Source: a virus. Taken from it: a DNA stretch of 60,537 bases. The stretch spans positions 1 through 60,537 of the IMG/VR virus record IMGVR_UViG_3300022939_000021; one strand, 5' to 3'. The notes below the pieces were generated by a model. That model was not told the origin of the DNA and made no database searches. It saw only the letters and a list, made by a program, of their open reading frames with translations. The position numbers were made by a program, and so were the translations under genes. Positions 16,003-24,241 of this stretch are shown here, piece by piece; position 1 is the first letter of the stretch, and the number at the start of each line of letters is the position of its first letter.

Positions 16003-16955
16003 TATAACACTGCCTTGACTCTAGTCCAAAAGTCGTTTGTTGCTTGTCTGCATTCAGCAAGAGCATTAGGATGTGTAGACACTTCATCTAACATTTCTTC
16101 CCAACCGGCTGGTTTGGCTTTTAAGTAAGGTTTGTGTTTTAATGTGTAGAATTTAGAACTCCACGGCGAAAGTACAATAACTTTTTTACCTAAAAGTGTA
16201 CCCCAATATGCTCCGTGATAACTGTTTGTTAAAATAGTATTTGCTGACCCCAGTAATTCAATTGTTTGGTCCATGTTAGCACCAGAATTTACAAATCTTG
16301 GTACTGCACCATTTCCAAAATCATTACCTTTTATTAGTTGTTTCTTGTGTTCGAACACAATTACATCATTCTTAATTTCATATTTTTTATTAAAAGCCGG
16401 ATGCATACAACTTGCACAAGGCACCCAATCAAAAAGTGGATTTCTTGCTTTCCAAGAATCGTCCCAATAATCTCTAATACCAATCATATCGTAATCTTTG
16501 AGTTTTTTAGGGTATCTTGCATCATCACTTGTGCTTGGATTATAATCTCGTTGATTATGTCCTGCACCCCAAACTATTCTTTTAGTTGAAACGTTTTGTT
16601 CAATCTCTCTAATAGCATTTGTAAGATGATCTTTTAAATTTTTGTTAAATGCTTCGTATAACTTTTGATATTTTGTATTACATAATCTCCATCTATGATC
16701 CCACATTTCTTCTAACTGGTTAATATCTGGATGATTAAAAACTAAATCCATTGATTCACCAAAAAATTCATTGGCTAACAAACCACCACCACCAAATATT
16801 ACTGGAAGGTCATCTGGATATTGTTGTCTGCCAATGTTAACAATATCAATTTTTTCATATTCGTCGTCATTTAAAAAATATTGCAACGGATCTGACATAA
16901 TATCGCCAATATTATTTGGGTCTCTACGATGTATTACAACTGCTTTCTTTTTCAT
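16002..16955 (-). CDS. polysaccharide pyruvyl transferase-like protein
   Basis: The 317-residue protein has the start RRDPNNIGDIMSDP (residues about 10-23), a glycine-rich VIFGGGGLLANEF (about 52-64), IVWGAGHNQ and IGIRDYW segments, and the late motif TNSYHGAYWGTLLGKKVI (about 249-266). This is the arrangement of the polysaccharide pyruvyltransferase (CsaB/WcaK) family, which adds ketal pyruvate to sugars. It lies between two sugar-transfer genes and would modify the same glycan. The donor site cannot be confirmed by eye. Confidence 0.82.
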   Translation of the reverse strand: MKKKAVVIHRRDPNNIGDIMSDPLQYFLNDDEYEKIDIVNIGRQQYPDDLPVIFGGGGLLANEFFGESMDLVFNHPDINQLEEMWDHRWRLCNTKYQKLYEAFNKNLKDHLTNAIREIEQNVSTKRIVWGAGHNQRDYNPSTSDDARYPKKLKDYDMIGIRDYWDDSWKARNPLFDWVPCASCMHPAFNKKYEIKNDVIVFEHKKQLIKGNDFGNGAVPRFVNSGANMDQTIELLGSANTILTNSYHGAYWGTLLGKKVIVLSPWSSKFYTLKHKPYLKAKPAGWEEMLDEVSTHPNALAECRQATNDFWTRVKAVL

Positions 16956-16963
16956 ACTAGTAA

Positions 16964-17698
16964 TTATTTCCTTATCTCAAAGTCTTCGCTTTTCTTGACT
17001 TTGCCTTTATAGTGGGTCATGTACTCTGCTAGGATTGTGTGCTTAAAAATGGTGTTATGATGACGATTTCCAAGGTCTCTAAAGATCTTCCCATGGCTTT
17101 CAAACTCACTTACTACTGCACCAAACACATCTCCGTCATAAAAACGTCTTAAACTTTCACCATATCCTCTCATATAGTACTCACGGTAGCGATTTACGAA
17201 GTCTTCGTAATAGTAATGATGTCTATTGATAACATAAAAGCCTGTTTCACCACAAAGAACAGGTTTTATTTTCTTAAATCCTTCGCCTTTTACTTTTTTA
17301 TGGTCATAAACAACAGCCATGTATGTTGCAAGTACATTATCTGGACATAATTTCCATAAAAATTCTTTAGGAATAGGTTTATAGGTAATTACATCACTAT
17401 CAATCCAAATTAAACGATCAGTACCTTCAAATTGACAGGCTCTTAACCAACTAAATGCTTTATAACTAAAAATTTTAACACGTTTTTTGTAATCTTTGGT
17501 TTGAAATTCTCTAAAATCTTCGTCTAGTTCGTCAAAACTGTGATACATTACATTATCGTGATTTTCTAACATAAAGTCTTCAGCAAAAACATGAAGAGTC
17601 ACATCTTTTGGCCAATATTTTACAAAAGAGTCAATACTATCCTTACCTAGTTTATCATAGTATGCTTTATTTTGTGTAGTGACCGCTAAAATTTTCAT
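16964..17698 (-). CDS. GT-A-type glycosyltransferase (GT8-like)
   Basis: The 244-residue protein has a DxD in RLIWIDSDVITY near residue 100 and a conserved GETGFYVINRHHYY segment near residue 148. It is a paralogue of the product of 12063-12878. It overlaps the upstream GT-B gene by 4 bases (ATGA). The sugar donor is unknown. Confidence 0.75.
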   Translation of the reverse strand: MKILAVTTQNKAYYDKLGKDSIDSFVKYWPKDVTLHVFAEDFMLENHDNVMYHSFDELDEDFREFQTKDYKKRVKIFSYKAFSWLRACQFEGTDRLIWIDSDVITYKPIPKEFLWKLCPDNVLATYMAVVYDHKKVKGEGFKKIKPVLCGETGFYVINRHHYYYEDFVNRYREYYMRGYGESLRRFYDGDVFGAVVSEFESHGKIFRDLGNRHHNTIFKHTILAEYMTHYKGKVKKSEDFEIRK

Positions 17699-18477
17699 AA
17701 TTCTAGTATCTTTCTTGCTGTACCGTCTTTTAACTCACTATTATGAAACTGTCCATAGGCTAGATGACACGCCCACTTATAAACAAAGTCTGAGTCTGGG
17801 TATAACGGGTGTTCAATACCTTCTAAACTAGACGACGATAATAATGATGCGGCGTTTGGTGCTAGTGTAAACGCAGGAACACCGTAAAGTATGGCTTCAG
17901 TAGCGGCTACACTTTGCAAAGTGACCACAGCAAATGCATTATCTAGTTCTTCGTAGATAGATTTACTAAGTCTGACTTTTCTCTTTTCTTTTTCTCGAAC
18001 AATAATTGGTCTATCAGTAAACTTTTTTAAATTAGTTAATACAGTGTTCTTCCATTCTTGAAGATTTATATCATAGAATATAGCAGGTTTTTCACTAGGC
18101 ATAACAACAAGAATATTACGCCCATCTTTCTTCCATTTTGGAATTTTATACTTTAATGCTTCCCATCTATCACTCGGGCGTTCAACAATGACGTTATGTT
18201 GTAAATCATTTTTTACAATTCTGTGAAAAATTTTATAACCCATAGGATTAATAGGAGATTTATAATTACCCATATATCCACTATCAATGTAATAAAAGTC
18301 TCGTTTATCTTCCCAACACTTTTTCATAATGTCGTGACGAAGAATTCCTCTTAAAACAATAGGATCAGAAGAATTATTATAATCAAAGTTGTCTAAATTT
18401 ATTGAACCGTGCTGATCAAAACTTGATGCAAACATATTGACATATTCGTCGGTTCCGCCTTTGCTTATAAACTTCAT
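17695..18477 (-). CDS. GT-B-type glycosyltransferase (capsule-synthesis-like)
   Basis: The 260-residue product is the third member of the set with 11171-12016 and 15076-16002. It keeps the central RPIIVREKEKRK region and the donor-site-like AFAVVTLQSVAATEAILYGVPAFTL segment (about 175-200), with LYPDSDFVYKWACHLA near the C-terminus. The HP of the RPHP/RCHP motif is replaced (VREK), so the chemistry may differ or the enzyme may be inactive. It overlaps the genes on either side by 1-4 bases. Confidence 0.65.
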   Translation of the reverse strand: MKFISKGGTDEYVNMFASSFDQHGSINLDNFDYNNSSDPIVLRGILRHDIMKKCWEDKRDFYYIDSGYMGNYKSPINPMGYKIFHRIVKNDLQHNVIVERPSDRWEALKYKIPKWKKDGRNILVVMPSEKPAIFYDINLQEWKNTVLTNLKKFTDRPIIVREKEKRKVRLSKSIYEELDNAFAVVTLQSVAATEAILYGVPAFTLAPNAASLLSSSSLEGIEHPLYPDSDFVYKWACHLAYGQFHNSELKDGTARKILEL

Positions 18478-19169
18478 TAAATTGGTTTCCAGTTAGGATT
18501 TACTTTATTTGCTCTTTCAATCCACTGGTCACCATATTCAACATCTTTACAATTTTCAAACCAAGGACCGCCTTCGGTGTAATGTAATGCTTTAGGTTTG
18601 CCGTCTTTTGACTCGTTATACCAACCGACTAACCAATTCCACTCGTGACTTACTTCGCCTATTTCTTTATCTTTCAACCAACTAAAGCGATGTAAGAATT
18701 GTCCTGTTTCTTTGTTTACCATACTAGGAATAAGTCGTGCGTTGCTAGGATGTCCGCAATTCCAAAGAATCATCGAACTCCAGTTTTTACGTGGATATGG
18801 TAGTTGTGCTTTACCATCCATCTTTGTTCCCTCTTTTACATTATATTCGTGTTTAGCAACCATAACAGCATACTTGTCATCACGTTGTGCAAATAATTTA
18901 TCAATATCTTCTAACCATAAAAAATCACAATCACAAAAAACTGCCCAACCCTTATAGTTCATTAGGAACGGAATAAGAAAACGTGTAAATGTAAATTCAG
19001 TTGAACTTAATTTGTCAACTGATCGTGTGTAAATTCCTTGATTTCTTAACTCGTGTTGTTTTAAATGCTTAACGTCGATTATTTCTTCAGTGCTATGACA
19101 TAAACTATATTCGCAAACATCACTAGCAATAGGTTCACGGCTATCGTAGCCTATAAACACAGTATTCAT
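18477..19169 (-). CDS. glycosyltransferase with GT-A DxD motif
   Basis: The 230-residue protein opens with VFIGYDSREPIASDV and has STEFTFTRFLIPFL followed by the metal-binding AVFCDCDFLWLEDI (about 78-91), the pattern of a GT8/GT-A-like family frequent in marine phages and bacteria. A GEVSHEWNWLVGWY segment and a HYTEGGPWFENC segment near the C-terminus look like acceptor-site elements. The acceptor is unknown. One base separates it from the upstream nucleotidyltransferase-cupin gene. Confidence 0.72.
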   Translation of the reverse strand: MNTVFIGYDSREPIASDVCEYSLCHSTEEIIDVKHLKQHELRNQGIYTRSVDKLSSTEFTFTRFLIPFLMNYKGWAVFCDCDFLWLEDIDKLFAQRDDKYAVMVAKHEYNVKEGTKMDGKAQLPYPRKNWSSMILWNCGHPSNARLIPSMVNKETGQFLHRFSWLKDKEIGEVSHEWNWLVGWYNESKDGKPKALHYTEGGPWFENCKDVEYGDQWIERANKVNPNWKPI

Positions 19170-19170
19170 G

Positions 19171-19971
19171 TTATTTTCCTTCTTTCCCGTAATCGTCGCT
19201 TACACCTATACGACTTATATCATCTTCAATACAATTATCACCGTATTGTATTTCAATAATTCTTAACGGCTTTTTTGTTTTATTTTCTAATTGGTGCCAT
19301 TCCCCAACGCCTATATTTAATTTATCAAATCTATTAAGCGTATCCATTTCTTCTAAGTCAGTTGAGCCGTCAATAGTATTAACTGTTGCAGTTCCTTCAC
19401 TTACAAACCATAGTTCGTTTCTGTGTTTATGTTTTTGCATACTCAACCGTTTACCCGGATCGACTGTAAGTTCTTTTAATTTAACTTCGTTGCCAACACC
19501 AAATAAAACTCTGTAATATCCCCATGGGCGTTCAGTTTTAGGATACTTATAATCTTCTAGTATCCAACTGCTTGAATTCTTTTTATCACTGCCGCCTACA
19601 CCAAATTGAAATGATAGTCTACTATCGTCAATTAACATCTCAGGAATGTTTGTTTTAGTTCTATCTCCACCATTAGCAAAGATAACACTATCGCTTAAAA
19701 AGTTGTGTTCGTTAAGTACTTGCTGAATAGCATCGTTAGCAGTGTTATCGCTATCGTCAAAATCAATAACTTTGTCAACTACTGAAAGGTTTTCAATAAT
19801 AGTTGCACGTTCCTCAAAAGGCATAAATGGCTTGCCTTTTTTACGTGTTAACCAATCATCTGAGTTAACACCAACAACTAGATAATCTCCTAGTTCTTTT
19901 GCGGCTTTAAAATAGGCAATGTGTCCTGAGTGTAAAGGATCAAAGCCTCCTGTGACTAATACTATCTTCAT
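19171..19971 (-). CDS. nucleotidyltransferase-cupin fusion protein
   Basis: Residues 1-130 are a cytidylyltransferase-like nucleotidyltransferase with GGFDPLHSGH (8-17) and GVNSDDWLTRKKG, as in RfaE C-terminal and TagD/GCT enzymes. Residues about 145-245 are a cupin with RPWGYYRVL, ELTVDPGKRLSMQKHKHR and ELWFVSEGTATV, the signature of the type II phosphomannose isomerase (ManC C-terminal) barrel. The two are usually on separate proteins; in ManC the cupin follows a different (GT-A-like) pyrophosphorylase. The fusion suggests sugar-phosphate isomerisation or epimerisation coupled to nucleotide activation. It has its own late promoter module (AATAAATA, five bases, ATG). Confidence 0.8.
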   Translation of the reverse strand: MKIVLVTGGFDPLHSGHIAYFKAAKELGDYLVVGVNSDDWLTRKKGKPFMPFEERATIIENLSVVDKVIDFDDSDNTANDAIQQVLNEHNFLSDSVIFANGGDRTKTNIPEMLIDDSRLSFQFGVGGSDKKNSSSWILEDYKYPKTERPWGYYRVLFGVGNEVKLKELTVDPGKRLSMQKHKHRNELWFVSEGTATVNTIDGSTDLEEMDTLNRFDKLNIGVGEWHQLENKTKKPLRIIEIQYGDNCIEDDISRIGVSDDYGKEGK

Positions 19972-19984
19972 GTTAATATTTATT
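19972..19984 (-). promoter_or_regulatory. late promoter five bases before ATG
   Basis: AATAAATA (19984-19977) is followed by TTAAC and the ATG at 19971. It overlaps the last codons of the gene at 19980-20702. No ribosome-binding site separates it from the start. Confidence 0.6.
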
Positions 19985-20702
19985 TGGTATTAGTTTTGCT
20001 AAGAGCAATGCTGATTATGTCTTCAAATATTTCATTTCCGGTCATATTTTTACGTAATTCTTTAGGAGTTTTGCTACCGTAATGCAAAAACCCTGTATCG
20101 TAATAATGAAACCCTCTTTCACAATCTGTATTTCTTATTTTATATCTTGGATAATCATCAAATAAACTTTCAACAGCATCACCGTCATATGGACGATACA
20201 AGTCAAATATTTTACCACTGTTCCATAAGTTTTCGTATGTATTGATTAACACTTCTGTGTCTTTGCAGTTAGGATCTAACATAATGAATCCGCTGTCGTG
20301 CTTATCTTGTTTAGATGTGCCACACCCCCATAATAATTTTGATTGCTTAAATTGTTCTATCTCATTATATAGTTTTTCTTCATCAAAATTTATAACTTCT
20401 ATGTCAGTATCTAACAAAATTATGTAATCATACTCTTTTAGATTTCGAAATGCCCATACTTGGCTTTGCATTTTTTTCCAAAAGTTTGTAGACTTCCTTA
20501 CTGTACGCGGGTGTTTTAAAAAAGAGCAGTTTCTATCTAAAACAGATTCTAATTCAATTATTTTTGTTTGTTTAAGATTGATCTTATTACTATCATGAAT
20601 AATAAATTTATCTCCAGGCAACTGTTCCCAACTTGGTAAACAATGCTGTGCAATTAGGTTCCAATATCCTTCGTCTGCTAATCCTGACCATGCTATTTTC
20701 AT
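19980..20702 (-). CDS. putative GT-A-type glycosyltransferase
   Basis: The 240-residue protein has a DxD in YIILLDTDIEVI near residue 95 and a GCGTSKQDKHDSGFIML segment near residue 127, consistent with a GT8-like fold. A YRPYDGDAVESLFDDYPRYK segment and HYGSKTP near the C-terminus could be catalytic or acceptor elements. It overlaps the upstream gene by 1 base. Specific activity is unknown. Confidence 0.6.
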   Translation of the reverse strand: MKIAWSGLADEGYWNLIAQHCLPSWEQLPGDKFIIHDSNKINLKQTKIIELESVLDRNCSFLKHPRTVRKSTNFWKKMQSQVWAFRNLKEYDYIILLDTDIEVINFDEEKLYNEIEQFKQSKLLWGCGTSKQDKHDSGFIMLDPNCKDTEVLINTYENLWNSGKIFDLYRPYDGDAVESLFDDYPRYKIRNTDCERGFHYYDTGFLHYGSKTPKELRKNMTGNEIFEDIISIALSKTNTK

Positions 20703-21313
20703 TATATAAACAATTTCCTTTTAAAATATTTTACGTCAAACAGTACACTATTAAACATAACACGCGGTATCATATAACCATACTTAACAACTATATCTAA
20801 TGCTTTTTTACATCCTAACGGGGTTATTAGATATGCATCAAAGTTAGATAAACTTCTAGGAACAAACCCTGCATTATAGTCGTCATGCTGTCCAATATGC
20901 CAGTTATTATGATTTTCTAAACTAACAATACTATTTTCAAATTCCCATTCACCTGCACTTAGATTGAGAACTTCTGTATAATGTTCATTTATGTTTCCAG
21001 GAATTGGCCACTGTTGCCAGCGGTAATCTTCTGTTATTAAAACAGATTTATCTAATTCAATACACTTCTTCCATGCACGAAAGTGATTATAAAACTTTTC
21101 AAAATCAGAATCTGTCTTGTGTTTAGACATTCTGTAGTTTTTGTACTTTCCGTGTGTACTGCTTATTAGATTTTGTGATAAAGGGTTTAGTGTTATTATG
21201 CTTTGAATATTATCTCTATTATAACCTAATTCAACAAAGCGATCATAACAATCTTGATATGTTTTTTCAGTAGTTGTGGTATTGTTAAGTATTATAACAT
21301 CAAATTGATGCAT
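20702..21313 (-). CDS. glycosyltransferase family 25-like protein
   Basis: The 203-residue protein has the elements of lipopolysaccharide GT25 transferases: FDVIILNNTT at the start, a HFRAWKKCIELDKSVLITED segment (about 77-97) and FDAYLITPLGCKKALDIV near residue 160. In bacteria GT25 enzymes add galactose or similar sugars to lipooligosaccharide. The usual EDD is present as EDY, which may alter metal binding. It overlaps uvsY by 14 bases and marks the edge of the glycan island. Confidence 0.65.
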   Translation of the reverse strand: MHQFDVIILNNTTTTEKTYQDCYDRFVELGYNRDNIQSIITLNPLSQNLISSTHGKYKNYRMSKHKTDSDFEKFYNHFRAWKKCIELDKSVLITEDYRWQQWPIPGNINEHYTEVLNLSAGEWEFENSIVSLENHNNWHIGQHDDYNAGFVPRSLSNFDAYLITPLGCKKALDIVVKYGYMIPRVMFNSVLFDVKYFKRKLFI

Positions 21314-21758
21314 CTTCCATTCCTGCTACACGTAGTTTCGTAATATTAGTTATCTGCCATTGCTTTTGATCAAGGCCTTTTAAGATTCCTAACCACTTAT
21401 TACGTAGCAGTGCAAACTCGTTGATAATTTTTTCCATATCAACAACGTCTGATTCACCGTCAACATATTTTTCAACGTCGCGGCTACTTAATGCTCTTTG
21501 ATAAGATTCTAAATATGTTTTAAAGAATTTTGATCGTGTTCTTCGAAGTTCGATGTTTAGGTATTCAAGGATCGCTTCGATCTCTTGTAGTTGTCCAAAA
21601 CGCTTTTCTACAACACCAGGAAGGTTTCCAGCATTCTTTTCAAGGTTTCCCTTTAAAGAACACTCAATTCTGGCTTCTTGCATTTGTTCCTCATACCATA
21701 TAATAGCATCAGGAATGTTAGAAATGTCTTGCGATATCCTTGAATACCAATTTATCAT
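21300..21758 (-). CDS. uvsY: UvsY recombination mediator
   Basis: The 152-residue helical protein matches UvsY in length (T4 137) and pattern: WYEEQMQEARIECSLKGNLEKN near the N-terminus and a middle helix EYLNIELRRTRSKFF. T4 UvsY loads UvsX recombinase on gp32-covered single-stranded DNA. Its place two genes after uvsX supports the call. It ends inside the start of the GT25-like gene. Confidence 0.88.
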   Translation of the reverse strand: MINWYSRISQDISNIPDAIIWYEEQMQEARIECSLKGNLEKNAGNLPGVVEKRFGQLQEIEAILEYLNIELRRTRSKFFKTYLESYQRALSSRDVEKYVDGESDVVDMEKIINEFALLRNKWLGILKGLDQKQWQITNITKLRVAGMEDASI

Positions 21759-22022
21759 CTAATAATCTTCCGAATCGTATCTATCATCATAGTCTTCATC
21801 ATCGTAGTCATTATCGTATACACCTTCTGAGCCGTATACTTCTTCTACGGCTTCTTTAAGGTATGGATCCTGGTCGCCCATAGCATACAAAACGGATTCT
21901 TCAGCACCGTTATCTACACACCAGTTTACAAACTTCATAGCACTGTCTTGTTTATTTTTTACGTCTATAAAGTCAGCAAACGAATCCCATAGGTCAATTA
22001 ACTGTTCTTCACTTAGATTCAC
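21759..22022 (-). CDS. small acidic protein between uvsX and uvsY
   Basis: The 87-residue protein has a helical N-terminus (SEEQLIDLWDSFADFIDV) and a strongly acidic, Tyr/Asp-rich C-terminal tail (residues about 66-87, repeated DYDD-type units). The tail could mimic DNA or compete with gp32-type acidic tails; this is inference. It overlaps uvsX by 14 bases and abuts uvsY, so it is made with the recombinase. Confidence 0.7.
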   Translation of the reverse strand: MNLSEEQLIDLWDSFADFIDVKNKQDSAMKFVNWCVDNGAEESVLYAMGDQDPYLKEAVEEVYGSEGVYDNDYDDEDYDDRYDSEDY

Positions 22023-23127
22023 TTAGAGTCTCCTGTTCAACGGGTTCAACATCATCAACTTGCGATTCTTTTTCTGAATCGTTGTCGAGTTCGTTATACT
22101 TATCACCGTTGGCAGAATAATCTTTCATAATGATTTCAAGTTGTTCACCGTCCCAATCTTTACGATAGTGTAAGTGTTCTTCACCTTGTGAATCTACAAA
22201 TTTAAGTCTATTTCCTTGTTGTTTTAATAGTCCTTGTTTTTCAAACAATTCAACTAATCCACTGTAAGGATTCATACCTGTTTCGTATGGAATCTTTACT
22301 TGTACACCTTCAAAAGGTTTTGCGTATCGTGTTTTCATTACCTTACAAGCGGCTCTGATACCACGTACATCTGTGACCTTTTTACCATCTTCATCTTCTT
22401 TTAGTTTTAGTTTTTTCATTGCTACAACAATTGAAGATGCATAGATAAAGCCTTGACCGCCTGAGATTTTGTCATCTGGGTCAAACATATCTTGCGATGC
22501 GTAAGTGTGGTTAGTTGCTACAAGTCCTACGTTATAACTACCAAACATATTAACACAGTTTCTTACAAGTGCAGTTAGTGCCTTAGGCTTACGGCCCATA
22601 TCACCTTTCAAATCACCTTTATCAAACTGATCAACATCTGTTGGTGTTAGTAGCATACCAAGTGAATCAACTACAAACAATACTTTAGGACGATCCGCTG
22701 GATCCATAGCATCGTAATCATCACGATACTCTTTCATAAAGTTTGAAATAGTTTTTGCTACATCATCGATCATACTCATCGATAACTTTAACAATTTTTC
22801 TTCACTTGTGTCAACATTAAGTGCCTGCAACCATTTTTCATCAAGTGCATTTTCACTATCAATTAGCACAACAAAGATACCTTGTTCTTGTGCCGCTTTA
22901 ACAATGTTAGCACTTGCGAAGTATGATTTACCTGCACCGGATTCACCTGCAAACACTGTGACCTTACCTAGCGGAACACCCTTATGGAAGTCACCACTAA
23001 TAAGATAGTTTAGTGCAAAGTTGCCGGTTGATACCCAATCGGTTGGATCGTTAAAGCCTACACCAAGTCCTTGAATGGACTTGGTCAGACCCTTACGAAA
23101 CTTTGATACATCAAATGGTTTCGCCAT
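22009..23127 (-). CDS. uvsX: UvsX RecA-like recombinase
   Basis: The 372-residue protein has Walker A GESGAGKS (61-68), Walker B in VLFVVDSLGML (about 146-156) and the RecA-fold loop KISGGQGFIYASS. T4 UvsX catalyses strand exchange in replication restart and recombination with gp32 and UvsY. Length is close to T4 UvsX (391). It lies 9 bases downstream of the gp32 gene, with a strong AAGGAG site before the ATG. Confidence 0.95.
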   Translation of the reverse strand: MAKPFDVSKFRKGLTKSIQGLGVGFNDPTDWVSTGNFALNYLISGDFHKGVPLGKVTVFAGESGAGKSYFASANIVKAAQEQGIFVVLIDSENALDEKWLQALNVDTSEEKLLKLSMSMIDDVAKTISNFMKEYRDDYDAMDPADRPKVLFVVDSLGMLLTPTDVDQFDKGDLKGDMGRKPKALTALVRNCVNMFGSYNVGLVATNHTYASQDMFDPDDKISGGQGFIYASSIVVAMKKLKLKEDEDGKKVTDVRGIRAACKVMKTRYAKPFEGVQVKIPYETGMNPYSGLVELFEKQGLLKQQGNRLKFVDSQGEEHLHYRKDWDGEQLEIIMKDYSANGDKYNELDNDSEKESQVDDVEPVEQETLSESK

Positions 23128-23136
23128 GATTACTCC

Positions 23137-24144
23137 TTACGATTGACGTGAACGGATCATGTTCAAAATGTCTTGAGCACGTTCACTTGAAGGTTTATCA
23201 TCAGTATCAGCAGTTGCAGTTGTTTCAACTGTTCCTGTTTCGTCTCTAGTCACTCCAGCATTAGCATCTTCTTCAGGTGCTGTCATCGGAGCAGGCTTAG
23301 ACTCTGCTACTGGTTGAGTTGGTTTAGCACTATTTGGATCACCAGTTGGAGCACTCATGCCTGGAGCACGAAAGTACTGACCCCATTTATCTGGATCATA
23401 TGCTTCGCCATCAACAGATGCTTCAAACATCTCTTGAATAACCTTAACTTCAACTTCAGTTGGTTTCTTAGGAAGGAAATCATTTAGATTGTACAATCCA
23501 TGTGAGTCAACTGCCGCTTTCTCTTCATCAGTTAAAGCACGTTCTCTACGTGACCATTGTGATGTTGAGTAATCAGCATAACCACCTTTAGAAGTTTTCT
23601 TAATGCGGAAGTCTACACCTCGTGCATAATCAGTTGGCAATTCTTCCATCTCAGGATCCATTAATGCACCCTTAATGATTTGGAAAATTTGTGGTCCAAT
23701 GATAAAACGTCTAATTGGATTCTCTGGAGTAGTATCTTCAGAGATAGGATTGTCTGCTACAAAACCTTGGAAGATGTAAGAACGTTTCTTCCAATATTTA
23801 CGACCTTGGTCTTCTAGTGAAGGGTCTTTAAACCAACCACGTACTTCTGAAAGTACAGGGCAAGTTTCGCCATACATTTCCATACATGGAACGTTAACTG
23901 TCACTGGGCGTGAGTCAGTTTGGCCTTTGATTCCCGCAAAAGGAAGTTTGATCATTAAACGTTCTTTCCAAAAGAATACGTTTTCAGGATCAGCGTCAGG
24001 TAAGAAACGAAGTACTGCTTCGCTACCTTCTGCCATATTCCAATGTGGGTAAATTGCGTTGTCGCCGCCGCTTGTTTGATTACCGCCGCCTTTACGATCT
24101 TCTTGTTCACGTAATTTTGCACGGATTTCTGCTAGTGTTGCCAT
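23137..24144 (-). CDS. 32: gp32 single-stranded DNA-binding protein
   Basis: The 335-residue protein has the gp32 layout: a basic N-terminal cooperativity segment (EIRAKLREQEDRKGG), an OB-fold core containing the zinc-region-like CMEMYGETCPVLSEVRGWF, and a disordered acidic C-terminal tail of about 85 residues (from about residue 265) that ends in a short RAQDILNMIRSRQ helix. T4 gp32 coats single-stranded DNA and interacts with polymerase, primase and UvsY via the acidic tail. A sigma70 promoter and a 5' hairpin lie upstream, and the ribosome-binding site is AGGAGG. Confidence 0.93.
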   Translation of the reverse strand: MATLAEIRAKLREQEDRKGGGNQTSGGDNAIYPHWNMAEGSEAVLRFLPDADPENVFFWKERLMIKLPFAGIKGQTDSRPVTVNVPCMEMYGETCPVLSEVRGWFKDPSLEDQGRKYWKKRSYIFQGFVADNPISEDTTPENPIRRFIIGPQIFQIIKGALMDPEMEELPTDYARGVDFRIKKTSKGGYADYSTSQWSRRERALTDEEKAAVDSHGLYNLNDFLPKKPTEVEVKVIQEMFEASVDGEAYDPDKWGQYFRAPGMSAPTGDPNSAKPTQPVAESKPAPMTAPEEDANAGVTRDETGTVETTATADTDDKPSSERAQDILNMIRSRQS

Positions 24145-24178
24145 AATTTAAGCCTCCTATATTTTGCCTTTATGTGCC

Positions 24179-24205
24179 TGTTGTAGATACGTCTTTCTAA
24201 CAACA
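24179..24205 (-). promoter_or_regulatory. 5' terminal hairpin in gp32 leader
   Basis: The arms TGTTG and TAGA on the one side, TCTA and CAACA on the other, with an 8-base loop and a one-base bulge, make a 9-bp stem. It begins within one or two bases of the predicted transcription start (about 24206), so it would cap the gp32-uvsX message. Confidence 0.5.
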
Positions 24206-24212
24206 TATCTAT

Positions 24213-24241
24213 ATTATATTTAGTCTTTATCTAAAAGTCAA
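24213..24241 (-). promoter_or_regulatory. sigma70-type promoter for gp32-uvsX
   Basis: On the minus strand TTGACT (24241-24236), a 17-bp spacer and TATAAT (24218-24213) form a near-perfect promoter about 70 bases before gp32. Confidence 0.8.
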
